In this document: in pieces, positions 1-5,106 of the stretch
Numbering within the stretch: position 1 is the first letter of the stretch
Layout of the letters: each line of letters begins with the position of its first letter
Assembly (NCBI GenBank): GCA_021786215.1
Contig: JAJYNT010000496.1
Span: forward strand, 1-5,106
DNA: 5,106 nucleotides
DNA from: Chloroflexota bacterium
GTDB lineage: Bacteria > Chloroflexota > UBA6077
Reading direction: 5' to 3'
Notes under the pieces: model-generated
Told to the model about the DNA's origin: nothing
What the model saw: the letters and a program-made list of their open reading frames with translations, nothing else
The model's database searches: none
Position numbers and translations under genes: made by a program

Positions 1-242
1 ATCTTCAGAACCTCGCTCACCGCCTTCGACACCTGCTCTGCATCGCTCACGTCGGCCGAGAGCGCGATCGCGTTGCCGCCGGCCTCCTTCAGTCTGGACA
101 CCACCGCTTGGGCCCGATCGAGGCCCAAGTCCACCACAGCCACCGACGCACCCGCCTCGACGAGTGCCAGAGCAGTGGCCTCACCGAGTCCACTGCCACC
201 TCCAGTGACGATGGCCACCTTGCCCTGCATTGATGGTTCCAT
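1..242 (-). CDS. Short-chain dehydrogenase/reductase (SDR), N-terminal part, cut by the left window edge
   Basis: This is an NAD(P)-dependent oxidoreductase of the classical SDR family; 80 residues are visible. The Rossmann nucleotide-binding motif TGGGSGLG sits at residues 13-20, after a first beta strand KVAIV. Asp38 closes the second strand (VAVVD), which in this family usually favours NAD over NADP. ADVSD at residues 63-67 matches the SDR motif that contacts the adenine ring. The catalytic Ser-Tyr-Lys region would lie past the edge, so the substrate cannot be predicted. I chose the ATG at 242 because a GGAGGG lies 7 nt upstream; a second Met at residue 5 is the alternative start. The gene begins 3 nt after the stop of the GT2 gene, so it belongs to the same operon. 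By context it may act on a sugar or nucleotide sugar, but that is inference, since SDRs have very diverse substrates. Confidence 0.9.
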   Translation of the reverse strand, partial: MEPSMQGKVAIVTGGGSGLGEATALALVEAGASVAVVDLGLDRAQAVVSRLKEAGGNAIALSADVSDAEQVSKAVSEVLK

Positions 243-245
243 GGG

Positions 246-1076
246 CTATCCCTCCAATTCCTTGTCTAGCAGCGGCTTGAACAGTGATGTGGCGTTCACC
301 TCTCTGTTGGGTACCAGGGTAGGTAACTCCAGGTGGTAGGTGCCGCTGGGCAATATCCCGCATCCCCCGTATTTCCGCAGCAGCAGGAGCTGAGCCAACA
401 CCTCCTCGCCCGCGTGCTCGGCCGGTAGCCGGTCCCACCAGGAAAAGCCGCCCACATCTAGCAGCTTCTTGCGGTCGTACAGGACGTTGGCGCCACCGAC
501 CCAGGCTACCTTGTAGCGTACTGGCTCATTCCCCGTTACCAGCATCGCCGCCAGGTGCAGGGGATTCGCGGCATTGTTCACCTTGTGTCGGTCCCATGGG
601 ATCTCCTCCCACTCAAATGGCTCAGGCTGAACCGGCCCCTCCCACAGCTCGATGTTCTGCTGCCACGGACGGAAATCGTCCAGGTAGCTCAAGCCGGTTG
701 CCGCGCAACCCACGAAACCGATCTGCTCCTGCCGCATCACCATCAGCATTCGTTCCACCACCTCCGGCTCCAGCAGGACGTCGTCGTCCAGGAATTGAAC
801 GCAGTCCGCCTCGCTCTGACTCAGCAGGAAGTGGCGTTGCTCCGCGAGGCCCCGTCTGGGCAGATGGCGGAAAGTCCTCACCCGCCGTCCCCGGTAGCGG
901 AATGCCCTCACCAGGGTCTGGATCTCCGCGGAGTCCAGCATTCCCTCATCATCCCCCTGGTCCGAGATAACGAGATCCAACTCCCGGTAGCTCTGGCCGA
1001 AAAGACTGGCCAACACCACGGCCAACCCGGTCTTTCTGCCGGCGGTCGGAATGAGGACCTCAAGCGTGGGGCTCAT
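246..1076 (-). CDS. Family 2 (GT-A fold) glycosyltransferase, 276 aa
   Basis: This is a nucleotide-sugar-dependent glycosyltransferase, expected to be cytosolic. The GT2 landmarks appear in order: first strand and loop VLIPTAGR (residues 7-14); SDQGDD (38-43), the usual donor-base contact region; LDDDV (96-100), which holds the metal-binding DXD; WVGGANV (192-198), the acceptor-side GGxN-type segment; and GEE (223-225), where GT2 enzymes place the catalytic base. Between the DXD and WVGGANV there is an aromatic-rich stretch (about 135-191) with PWQQ, WEGPV and NNAAN, probably an acceptor-specific insert. No membrane helix is visible, so this is not a processive synthase. The open frame extends 30 codons upstream, but those residues are Arg-rich filler inside the previous gene. 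The ATG at 1076 has a GAGGAA about 8 nt upstream and leads straight into the GT-A fold. It lies 19 nt after the upstream GT4 gene. Donor and acceptor are unknown. Confidence 0.9.
   Translation of the reverse strand: MSPTLEVLIPTAGRKTGLAVVLASLFGQSYRELDLVISDQGDDEGMLDSAEIQTLVRAFRYRGRRVRTFRHLPRRGLAEQRHFLLSQSEADCVQFLDDDVLLEPEVVERMLMVMRQEQIGFVGCAATGLSYLDDFRPWQQNIELWEGPVQPEPFEWEEIPWDRHKVNNAANPLHLAAMLVTGNEPVRYKVAWVGGANVLYDRKKLLDVGGFSWWDRLPAEHAGEEVLAQLLLLRKYGGCGILPSGTYHLELPTLVPNREVNATSLFKPLLDKELEG
250..255 (-). promoter_or_regulatory. Ribosome binding site of the SDR gene
   Basis: GGAGGG lies 7 nt before the ATG at 242, inside the last codons of the GT2 gene. It supports this start over the second Met four codons later. 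Confidence 0.7.
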
Positions 1077-1083
1077 GGAAGTC

Positions 1084-1089
1084 TTCCTC
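1084..1089 (-). promoter_or_regulatory. Ribosome binding site of the GT2 gene
   Basis: GAGGAA lies in the 19-nt gap after the GT4 stop, with about 8 nt between AGGA and the ATG at 1076. This decides the start against the longer open frame beginning at 1166. Confidence 0.65.
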
Positions 1090-1095
1090 GCCGCC

Positions 1096-2457
1096 TCATG
1101 ATGCCCCGCCCTTCCTCGCCGTCGCACCGCCTCCGGCGCCGCCCGACGGAAATGGCACGATCGCATGGCCGTTTCGCCCCTGGCCGTTTCGCGAGTGGGT
1201 CAGACCATCTCGGTGGGCCCTGAGCATCGCCTCGTACAGCTCCGCGGTCCGTTCCCCCACCTTCTGCCAGGTGAACAACCTCTCGACTCGAGCCCTCGCG
1301 GCTCGTCCCATCCGACGAGCCATGGCACGGTCCAGCAGCAGTCTCTCCATCTGTCGGGAAAGGGCAATCGGATCCCGGGGCGGGACCAGGAAACCGGTCT
1401 CCTCATCGGCGATGGTGAATTTGATGCCCCCGACGTCGGAGCCGATGACAGGCACTCCGCAGGCCATGGCTTCCAGCGGAGTCAGCCCAAAGGGCTCGTA
1501 CCAGGGGGTCGTGACCGCGACGTCGGCGGCCGAGTAGTAGAGCTTGAGCCGATCCTGCGGCCGCTTTCCAGTGAACACCACTCGGTCTCGAACCCGATGC
1601 AAAGTCGCGATGTCGGCCAGGCGACGGATCTCGGGCGTCTGCATGGGATCGCCGTCCACCGTCTCCCCACCCACTATCAGCAACCGCATGGGCACGGTCG
1701 ACCGTCGGGCCAGCCGCGCGAACGCCAGCACCAGGTTGTCTATCCCCTTTCTGGGCAACATCCTCCCCACGTACACTGCCATCCATTCACTGGGATCGAG
1801 CCCCAACTCCTGCCGGGCCTTCTCCTTTGAGACGGGCTGGAAAGTATCGACGTCAACCGCGGACGGTATGACCTCGATCTTGGATGGATCCGCGTCGTAG
1901 AGAGTAACCAACTCCTGCATCTCGTTAGGACATTGGGCGATGATGCGGTCAGCAGCCTCCATGACCGCGTACTCCGCCACCACGCGATCTTGGGGACTGG
2001 TGTCGGCATCCCCCTGGTATTGGCGCTTCACTTTTCCAAGGGCGTGAAAGATCTCCACAACAGGCAGGTCCAGCATCACTTTTGCCTCGCAGGCAACCCA
2101 CCCCGACATCCAGAAGTTGGCATGGATGAGGTCGTAGTCCAGTCCACTCTGGCGAACGAACTCAAGGAATCTGTCGCGAAACCGAGGCATGTATGCCCAC
2201 ATCGGATCCTTCTTGATGAAGTGTGCCGGGCCCGCACGCAGGTTCAACACTCTAACCCCGGGTGCCCAGTCCACCTCCTCGGGAAGCTCCTCGCTGTCGC
2301 GCCGGGTGAAGACGTCGACCTGGAAGCCCAAAGACGCCACGTTCTTGCTGACCTGATCCACATACACATTCTGTCCACCGGCGTCCTCGCTACCCAACAG
2401 CGCGACCGGGCTGGCGTGCTCACTGAACATCGCGATCCGCCCTTTAGTCCCCGCCAT
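1096..2457 (-). CDS. GT4 family glycosyltransferase, MshA/sucrose-synthase-like, 453 aa with a low-complexity C-terminal tail
   Basis: This is a retaining GT-B glycosyltransferase. The N-terminal domain has SEHASP (residues 12-17) and AGGQNVYV (26-33), the glycine-rich donor loop seen in MshA, sucrose synthase and sucrose-phosphate synthase. VDVFTRR follows at 47-53, and HANFWMSG at 112-119 resembles the sucrose-synthase/MshA acceptor-side segment. The C-terminal domain has YVGRMLPRKG with Arg232 and Lys237, the usual phosphate-binding pair, then an intact EX7E motif EPFGLTPLE (Glu321 and Glu329) and GVPVIGSDVGG. The family is known to use UDP- or GDP-sugars; which one is used here cannot be told. 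About 35 residues after the last fold helix are Gly/Arg/Asn-rich and look disordered. The ATG at 2457 has AGGGGG 9 nt upstream; a 30-codon upstream extension is possible but only re-reads the preceding gene. It overlaps the upstream gene by 14 nt. It is unlikely to be true MshA, because the neighbours are polysaccharide-type enzymes. Confidence 0.92.
   Translation of the reverse strand: MAGTKGRIAMFSEHASPVALLGSEDAGGQNVYVDQVSKNVASLGFQVDVFTRRDSEELPEEVDWAPGVRVLNLRAGPAHFIKKDPMWAYMPRFRDRFLEFVRQSGLDYDLIHANFWMSGWVACEAKVMLDLPVVEIFHALGKVKRQYQGDADTSPQDRVVAEYAVMEAADRIIAQCPNEMQELVTLYDADPSKIEVIPSAVDVDTFQPVSKEKARQELGLDPSEWMAVYVGRMLPRKGIDNLVLAFARLARRSTVPMRLLIVGGETVDGDPMQTPEIRRLADIATLHRVRDRVVFTGKRPQDRLKLYYSAADVAVTTPWYEPFGLTPLEAMACGVPVIGSDVGGIKFTIADEETGFLVPPRDPIALSRQMERLLLDRAMARRMGRAARARVERLFTWQKVGERTAELYEAMLRAHRDGLTHSRNGQGRNGHAIVPFPSGGAGGGATARKGGAS
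1166..1192 (-). repeat. 15-nt period tandem repeat in the tail of the GT4 gene
   Basis: A perfect 12-nt unit, GCGAAACGGCCA on the coding strand, occurs twice (1181-1192 and 1166-1177) with a period of 15 nt. It keeps the reading frame and encodes RNGQG followed by RNGHA, in the low-complexity C-terminal tail. It probably arose by a small in-frame duplication. Confidence 0.75.
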
Positions 2458-3439
2458 GAACACGTTCCCCCTGACCTTCAGTTGTGACCCCCAATTCTCC
2501 CATCGCCAGGGCAAAGGCCCTAGCCCAGTCTCGACTGAAGCGCTCAATCGAGAACCGCTCGCGAGCCATCTCCCGCGACCTGCGTCCCATTCTCACGGCC
2601 TCTCGCCTGTCCGACAGCAGGTGGGTCATCCGATCCGCAAGGTAGTCGAGATCGTTGGAGACATAGCCGTTGACCCCGTTTTCGACCACTGTGGGCACCT
2701 CGGTGGTGGCTAGGGCCACGATGGGCATGCCCACGGCCATCGCCTCGACCAGCGCGAGCGGTAGGCTGGTGTAACGTATGGGGTTGAAGAAGAAACGGTA
2801 CCGGGCCTCCATCTGGAGCAGATCGGTGTGCGGGATGTCTCCCAGTCCACCCAACTCGAGAGAATCCATGCCCACCAATTCGAGTGGGACCCGCTGTCGC
2901 ATCAGCTCCCAGACGTCGTAGCCAGCGATCCTGTTCCGTCGCTTCAGCCCATTCACCACCACGATCCCCTTGTCCAACTCCCCCGTGTAGCTGGCCTCAT
3001 CGTCCAGCGCCGCACCATGCTCAATCACCATAGTGGGGCATCGACCGGAGTCCCACATCATTCGGTTGAAGTGGGTGACGTGAACCAGCAGCGTGTGCGG
3101 GTCATCCACAGGGTGTTTTGTGTCGGTGGGATGCCCCTTGGGGGTGTTGTGCTCCAGGTAGATGCGAGGCAGCCGCCGCTGCTCCTCCGAGAGGATCTCG
3201 TACTGGTCCTCGAAATAGTTCTTCGGCGTCTGGTGGATCACCAGGTCCAGGGCAAGCTTCGGCACTTCCTCGGAAGGGATTTCGTGAACGTTCTCCGGCC
3301 AGCGGAAGGTCTTCCCCTTTCCACCATATCCCTCCGGACGGCCGGGCTTGACCGGCAGGTAGAAATTGGCCGAGGAGCGGACTATGTAGTTCAGATAGCT
3401 GCCATGAATGTGCCAGATCAGTACGTTAGGTATGCCCAT
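2444..3439 (-). CDS. GT-B glycosyltransferase, GT4-like with degenerate EX7E motif, 331 aa
   Basis: This is a probable glycosyltransferase of the GT4/group 1 type. It opens with NVLIWHIHGSY (residues 5-15), a typical first strand and donor loop, and continues with HQTP (69-72), EHNTPKGHPTD (96-106) and IEHGA. The C-terminal donor domain contains FNPIRYTSLPLALVEAM followed by GMPIVALATTEVPTVV and ENGVNGY, the usual end of a GT4 donor site. Glu232 matches the second Glu of EX7E, but the first Glu position is Thr224. The classical phosphate-binding Arg/Lys pair is not obvious; KRRNR in the linker region may serve. I recall similar RYTSL proteins annotated simply as glycosyltransferases, so the change is probably a subfamily trait rather than decay. 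The ATG at 3439 is the only plausible early start, although its GGTGGAG is only 2 nt away; the 22-nt overlap with the upstream GT9 gene suggests coupled translation. The sugar donor is unknown. Confidence 0.85.
   Translation of the reverse strand: MGIPNVLIWHIHGSYLNYIVRSSANFYLPVKPGRPEGYGGKGKTFRWPENVHEIPSEEVPKLALDLVIHQTPKNYFEDQYEILSEEQRRLPRIYLEHNTPKGHPTDTKHPVDDPHTLLVHVTHFNRMMWDSGRCPTMVIEHGAALDDEASYTGELDKGIVVVNGLKRRNRIAGYDVWELMRQRVPLELVGMDSLELGGLGDIPHTDLLQMEARYRFFFNPIRYTSLPLALVEAMAVGMPIVALATTEVPTVVENGVNGYVSNDLDYLADRMTHLLSDRREAVRMGRRSREMARERFSIERFSRDWARAFALAMGELGVTTEGQGERVHGGD
2467..2472 (-). promoter_or_regulatory. Ribosome binding site of the MshA-like GT4 gene
   Basis: AGGGGG lies 9 nt before the ATG at 2457, inside the 3' end of the preceding glycosyltransferase gene. 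It favours this start over the one at 2547, which would add 30 residues with no family resemblance. Confidence 0.6.
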
Positions 3440-4479
3440 CGCTCCACCAACGCCAATGATTCCTCGACCACCCGCTCGGGCGGTATCTCAGAAATGGGAA
3501 CGCTACGACCCGACCAGAGCGCCCTGTGACACTCGACATCCAGAGGCGCCCAGACAGCGGGATCGGTCGGTCCGAACAGCACAACGCTGGGGGTCCCCAC
3601 GGCCGCAGCCAGGTGGGAAGGTCCGGTATCGTTGGTTACCAGCAGTCGCAACTGTGTCAGCAGCGCAGCTAGTCCTCCGAGAGAGGTCTTCCCGGCTACC
3701 AGGCAGGCTGGCCCACTCCGCATTTCCGCTGCCACGGCCGCGGCCAGATCCATCTCATCATGGCTGCCCGTGATGATCAGCTGAGCCGACAGCTCAGCCG
3801 CGAGCGCATCCGCAACGAAGGCGAACTGCGCAACCGGCCACCGCTTCGCCGGATCCTTGCCCCCAGGATGCAGGCCGATCAGCGGCCTACTCAGATCGAT
3901 CCCCTCCGCCTCGGCCACCCTTTCTATCTCGACCAGGTCGGACGGCAGAAGTGGAAACTCCATCCTCGGGGTCCCAACAGCCCCCAGCACGCCCACCAGT
4001 CTCAGCCACCGCTCGATCTCGTGGATCCCATCCTCCCATACGAGCTCCAGATCCAACTGCCTCGAGTGGTCCCCATCGCCGGGCCGATAGCCCAGACTCC
4101 CCCGTGCCCCCAGTTGGGCCACGAACCGGTTGCTCACTCGCCCATCGCCGTGCATCTGGATCGCCAGATCGTATCGATACCCCCGAGCCTCCTCCAGGAA
4201 ACGCGAACTTCGGCCTCGATCCCAGTCCACCCCCTCCATGCCCTCGTAGCCGGGGAAATCCAGACAACGGTCCAGATACGAGTAGCGCTCCACGAGAGAT
4301 CGGACCCAGGGCAAACCGATCATGGTGACCTCCGCCCGCGGGTAGCGATCTCGGACCGCCCGGAGGGCCGGGACGGAGCAGAGGAAGTCGCCCAGGTGGA
4401 GGGCCCGAAAGATCGCTATCCGCTCGACCGGTGCGACTTCCAAGGAAGGACCTATCCGCAAGGTGGGCCAGGGATCCAT
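3418..4479 (-). CDS. GT9 family glycosyltransferase (ADP-heptose:LPS heptosyltransferase-like), 353 aa
   Basis: This is an inverting GT-B enzyme of family 9, the family of the LPS inner-core heptosyltransferases WaaC, WaaF and WaaQ. IAIFRALHLGDFLCSVPALRA (residues 21-41) is the hallmark N-terminus; Asp31 in the LGD triplet matches the proposed catalytic base. The donor domain has HPGGKDPAKRWP (204-215), with basic residues expected to bind the ADP phosphates, and NDTGPSHLAAAVGTPSVVLF (283-302), the family donor signature. Length is typical for the family, and there is no signal peptide or membrane segment, which fits a cytosolic or inner-face enzyme. The ATG at 4479 shares its A with the stop codon of the upstream GT9 gene and has GGGAGG 7 nt upstream. 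A GTG one codon earlier (4482) is possible, but its spacing would be only 4 nt. GT9 enzymes outside classical LPS may transfer other sugars, so heptose is likely but unproven. Confidence 0.93.
   Translation of the reverse strand: MDPWPTLRIGPSLEVAPVERIAIFRALHLGDFLCSVPALRAVRDRYPRAEVTMIGLPWVRSLVERYSYLDRCLDFPGYEGMEGVDWDRGRSSRFLEEARGYRYDLAIQMHGDGRVSNRFVAQLGARGSLGYRPGDGDHSRQLDLELVWEDGIHEIERWLRLVGVLGAVGTPRMEFPLLPSDLVEIERVAEAEGIDLSRPLIGLHPGGKDPAKRWPVAQFAFVADALAAELSAQLIITGSHDEMDLAAAVAAEMRSGPACLVAGKTSLGGLAALLTQLRLLVTNDTGPSHLAAAVGTPSVVLFGPTDPAVWAPLDVECHRALWSGRSVPISEIPPERVVEESLALVERWAYLTY
3442..3448 (-). promoter_or_regulatory. Closely spaced ribosome binding site of the degenerate-EX7E glycosyltransferase
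   Basis: GGTGGAG lies only 2 nt before the ATG at 3439, closer than the usual 5-9 nt. No better site or alternative ATG is nearby. The gene may depend on ribosomes finishing the overlapping GT9 gene, whose stop is 22 nt further on. Confidence 0.4.
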
Positions 4480-5106
4480 CACGCAGCCTCCCGGTTCAGG
4501 GCTTCTCCGTCCGCGTTCGGGGTGTCGTCCCCCGCCCGGATACCGTCTATGCGCTGCGCGCCCCTCTTCCCCAGCATCTCCTCAGCCACATCTACGACCT
4601 CCCTAGGAGAGATCTCCAGACACTCCAGGTTGTAAGGACATTCCATCCGGTAGCAGGGACTGCAACTCGTGTCCCTGCGAAGCAGTCGAGTGGGGGTGTA
4701 TGGTGATCGCCACTGGCTCTCAAGATCGGTACCGGAGAAGGTCACCAGGCTGGGAACGGCCAGCACGGCGGCAAGATGCATCGGAAGGCTGTCGTTGCAC
4801 ACAACCAGCTCGCTCCCCGCCACCACAGCCGCGAGCTCCTCGACCCCGGTTTGACCCGCCAGACTGAGAACACCAGCCGAACCGGAGGCGACAAACTCCA
4901 GTTCGGGCTCCTCCCGCTGCGATCCGGTCAGCAGCACGGTCAATCCGGTCCGCCGCCACAGCAATCGGGCGACGGCGGCGAAGCGCTCCAGTGGATAGCG
5001 CCGCGCGGAGCAACTCGCCCCGGGGTGAACCACCAGATAGGGACGATCGAGATCCGCTCCAGCGTTCGCGAGCAGCGATCTGGCCCGTTCTCGGGCCTCG
5101 GCCGGG
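4479..5106 (-). CDS. GT9 family glycosyltransferase, C-terminal part, cut by the right window edge
   Basis: The last 208 codons of a second GT9 (heptosyltransferase-like) gene are visible; the N-terminal acceptor domain with its GD motif lies outside the window. What remains is the donor domain: YLVVHPGASCSARRYP, matching the HPG...R.WP region of the family; LTVLLTGSQREEPE; LAGQTGVEELAAVV; then the donor signature as NDSLPMHLAAVLAVPSLVTF. The usual Gly after NDS/NDT is Leu here. A four-cysteine cluster follows (TSCSPCYRMECPYNLECLEI), a type I recall from many GT9 proteins. The tail is hydrophilic and ends NREAA. A GTG at 5033 could be taken as a start, but the frame is open to the edge and beginning there would cut a conserved strand, so I treat the gene as truncated by the window. 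Its stop overlaps the next GT9 start by 1 nt. The two GT9 proteins differ clearly, so this is not a recent duplication. Confidence 0.9.
   Translation of the reverse strand, partial: PAEARERARSLLANAGADLDRPYLVVHPGASCSARRYPLERFAAVARLLWRRTGLTVLLTGSQREEPELEFVASGSAGVLSLAGQTGVEELAAVVAGSELVVCNDSLPMHLAAVLAVPSLVTFSGTDLESQWRSPYTPTRLLRRDTSCSPCYRMECPYNLECLEISPREVVDVAEEMLGKRGAQRIDGIRAGDDTPNADGEALNREAA
4487..4492 (-). promoter_or_regulatory. Ribosome binding site of the complete GT9 gene
   Basis: GGGAGG lies 7 nt before the ATG at 4479 and 4 nt before the GTG at 4482, so the ATG is the better start. The site is within the last codons of the upstream GT9 gene. Confidence 0.65.

Noticed and set aside
1077..1166. 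A 30-codon N-terminal extension of the GT2 gene
   Set aside because: The residues are Arg/Ala-rich and mostly overlap the GT4 tail in another frame; the GT-A fold starts right at the ATG at 1076.
1096..2457. Assignment of the GT4 gene as mshA (mycothiol synthesis)
   Set aside because: The AGGQNVYV loop is shared by a broad set of MshA- and sucrose-synthase-like enzymes, and the neighbours are glycan-assembly genes rather than mycothiol genes.
2458..2547. A 30-codon N-terminal extension of the MshA-like GT4 gene
   Set aside because: It lies within the preceding gene, has no family resemblance, and a better ribosome site precedes the ATG at 2457.
3780..3798. Inverted repeat GCTGAGC/GCTCAGC with a 5-nt loop, a possible terminator
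   Set aside because: It is inside the GT9 coding region, has no T-run on either strand, and a 7-bp stem in GC-rich coding DNA is unremarkable.
3760..4635. A 291-codon plus-strand open frame opposite the GT9 genes (with others at 555-1223, 1165-1830, 1933-2487 and 2828-3529)
   Set aside because: They are antisense to genes with clear family motifs, their translations are Pro/Arg/His/Ser-rich without any recognisable domain, and such frames are expected at this GC content.
1..5106. Mobile element, CRISPR, RNA gene or defence system in the window
   Set aside because: I saw no terminal repeats, transposase or nuclease motifs, regular spaced repeats or tRNA-like folds; essentially all of the sequence is covered by six co-directional metabolic genes.

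Overview
The window looks like an internal piece of a bacterial glycoconjugate (surface polysaccharide or glycolipid) biosynthesis operon. All six genes I can support lie on the minus strand, so transcription runs from the right edge to the left edge. Base composition is clearly GC-rich (roughly 60% by eye). As a result both strands are full of long spurious open frames, which I have excluded. The two GT9 (ADP-heptose:LPS heptosyltransferase-like) enzymes favour a Gram-negative-type (diderm) bacterium, but I cannot name a phylum from this sequence.

Layout in transcription order, right to left: (1) a GT9 glycosyltransferase whose N-terminus lies beyond the right edge (5106-4479); (2) a complete second GT9 glycosyltransferase (4479-3418); (3) a GT-B, GT4-like glycosyltransferase with a degenerate EX7E motif (3439-2444); (4) a retaining GT4 glycosyltransferase of the MshA/sucrose-synthase-like type (2457-1096); (5) a GT-A fold family 2 glycosyltransferase (1076-246); (6) the N-terminal 80 residues of an NAD(P)-dependent short-chain dehydrogenase/reductase that continues past the left edge (242-1).

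The genes are packed tightly. Junctions are a 1-nt stop/start overlap, a 22-nt overlap, a 14-nt overlap, a 19-nt gap and a 3-nt gap. No intergenic space is large enough for an internal promoter or terminator, so the block should be one polycistronic unit with translational coupling. Its promoter and terminator lie outside the window.

Five consecutive glycosyltransferases of three families, followed by a dehydrogenase, suggest sequential assembly of an oligosaccharide on a carrier, with the SDR perhaps modifying a sugar or nucleotide-sugar. No flippase, polymerase, transporter or sugar-nucleotide synthesis gene is visible, and none of the proteins shows a signal peptide or membrane segment. 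The acceptor, the sugars and the final product therefore cannot be stated. I see no mobile elements, RNA genes, CRISPR or phage features. The most notable details are the missing first Glu of EX7E in the 2444-3439 enzyme, a four-cysteine cluster and altered donor motif in the partial GT9, and a Gly/Arg/Asn-rich tail with a short tandem repeat on the 1096-2457 enzyme.
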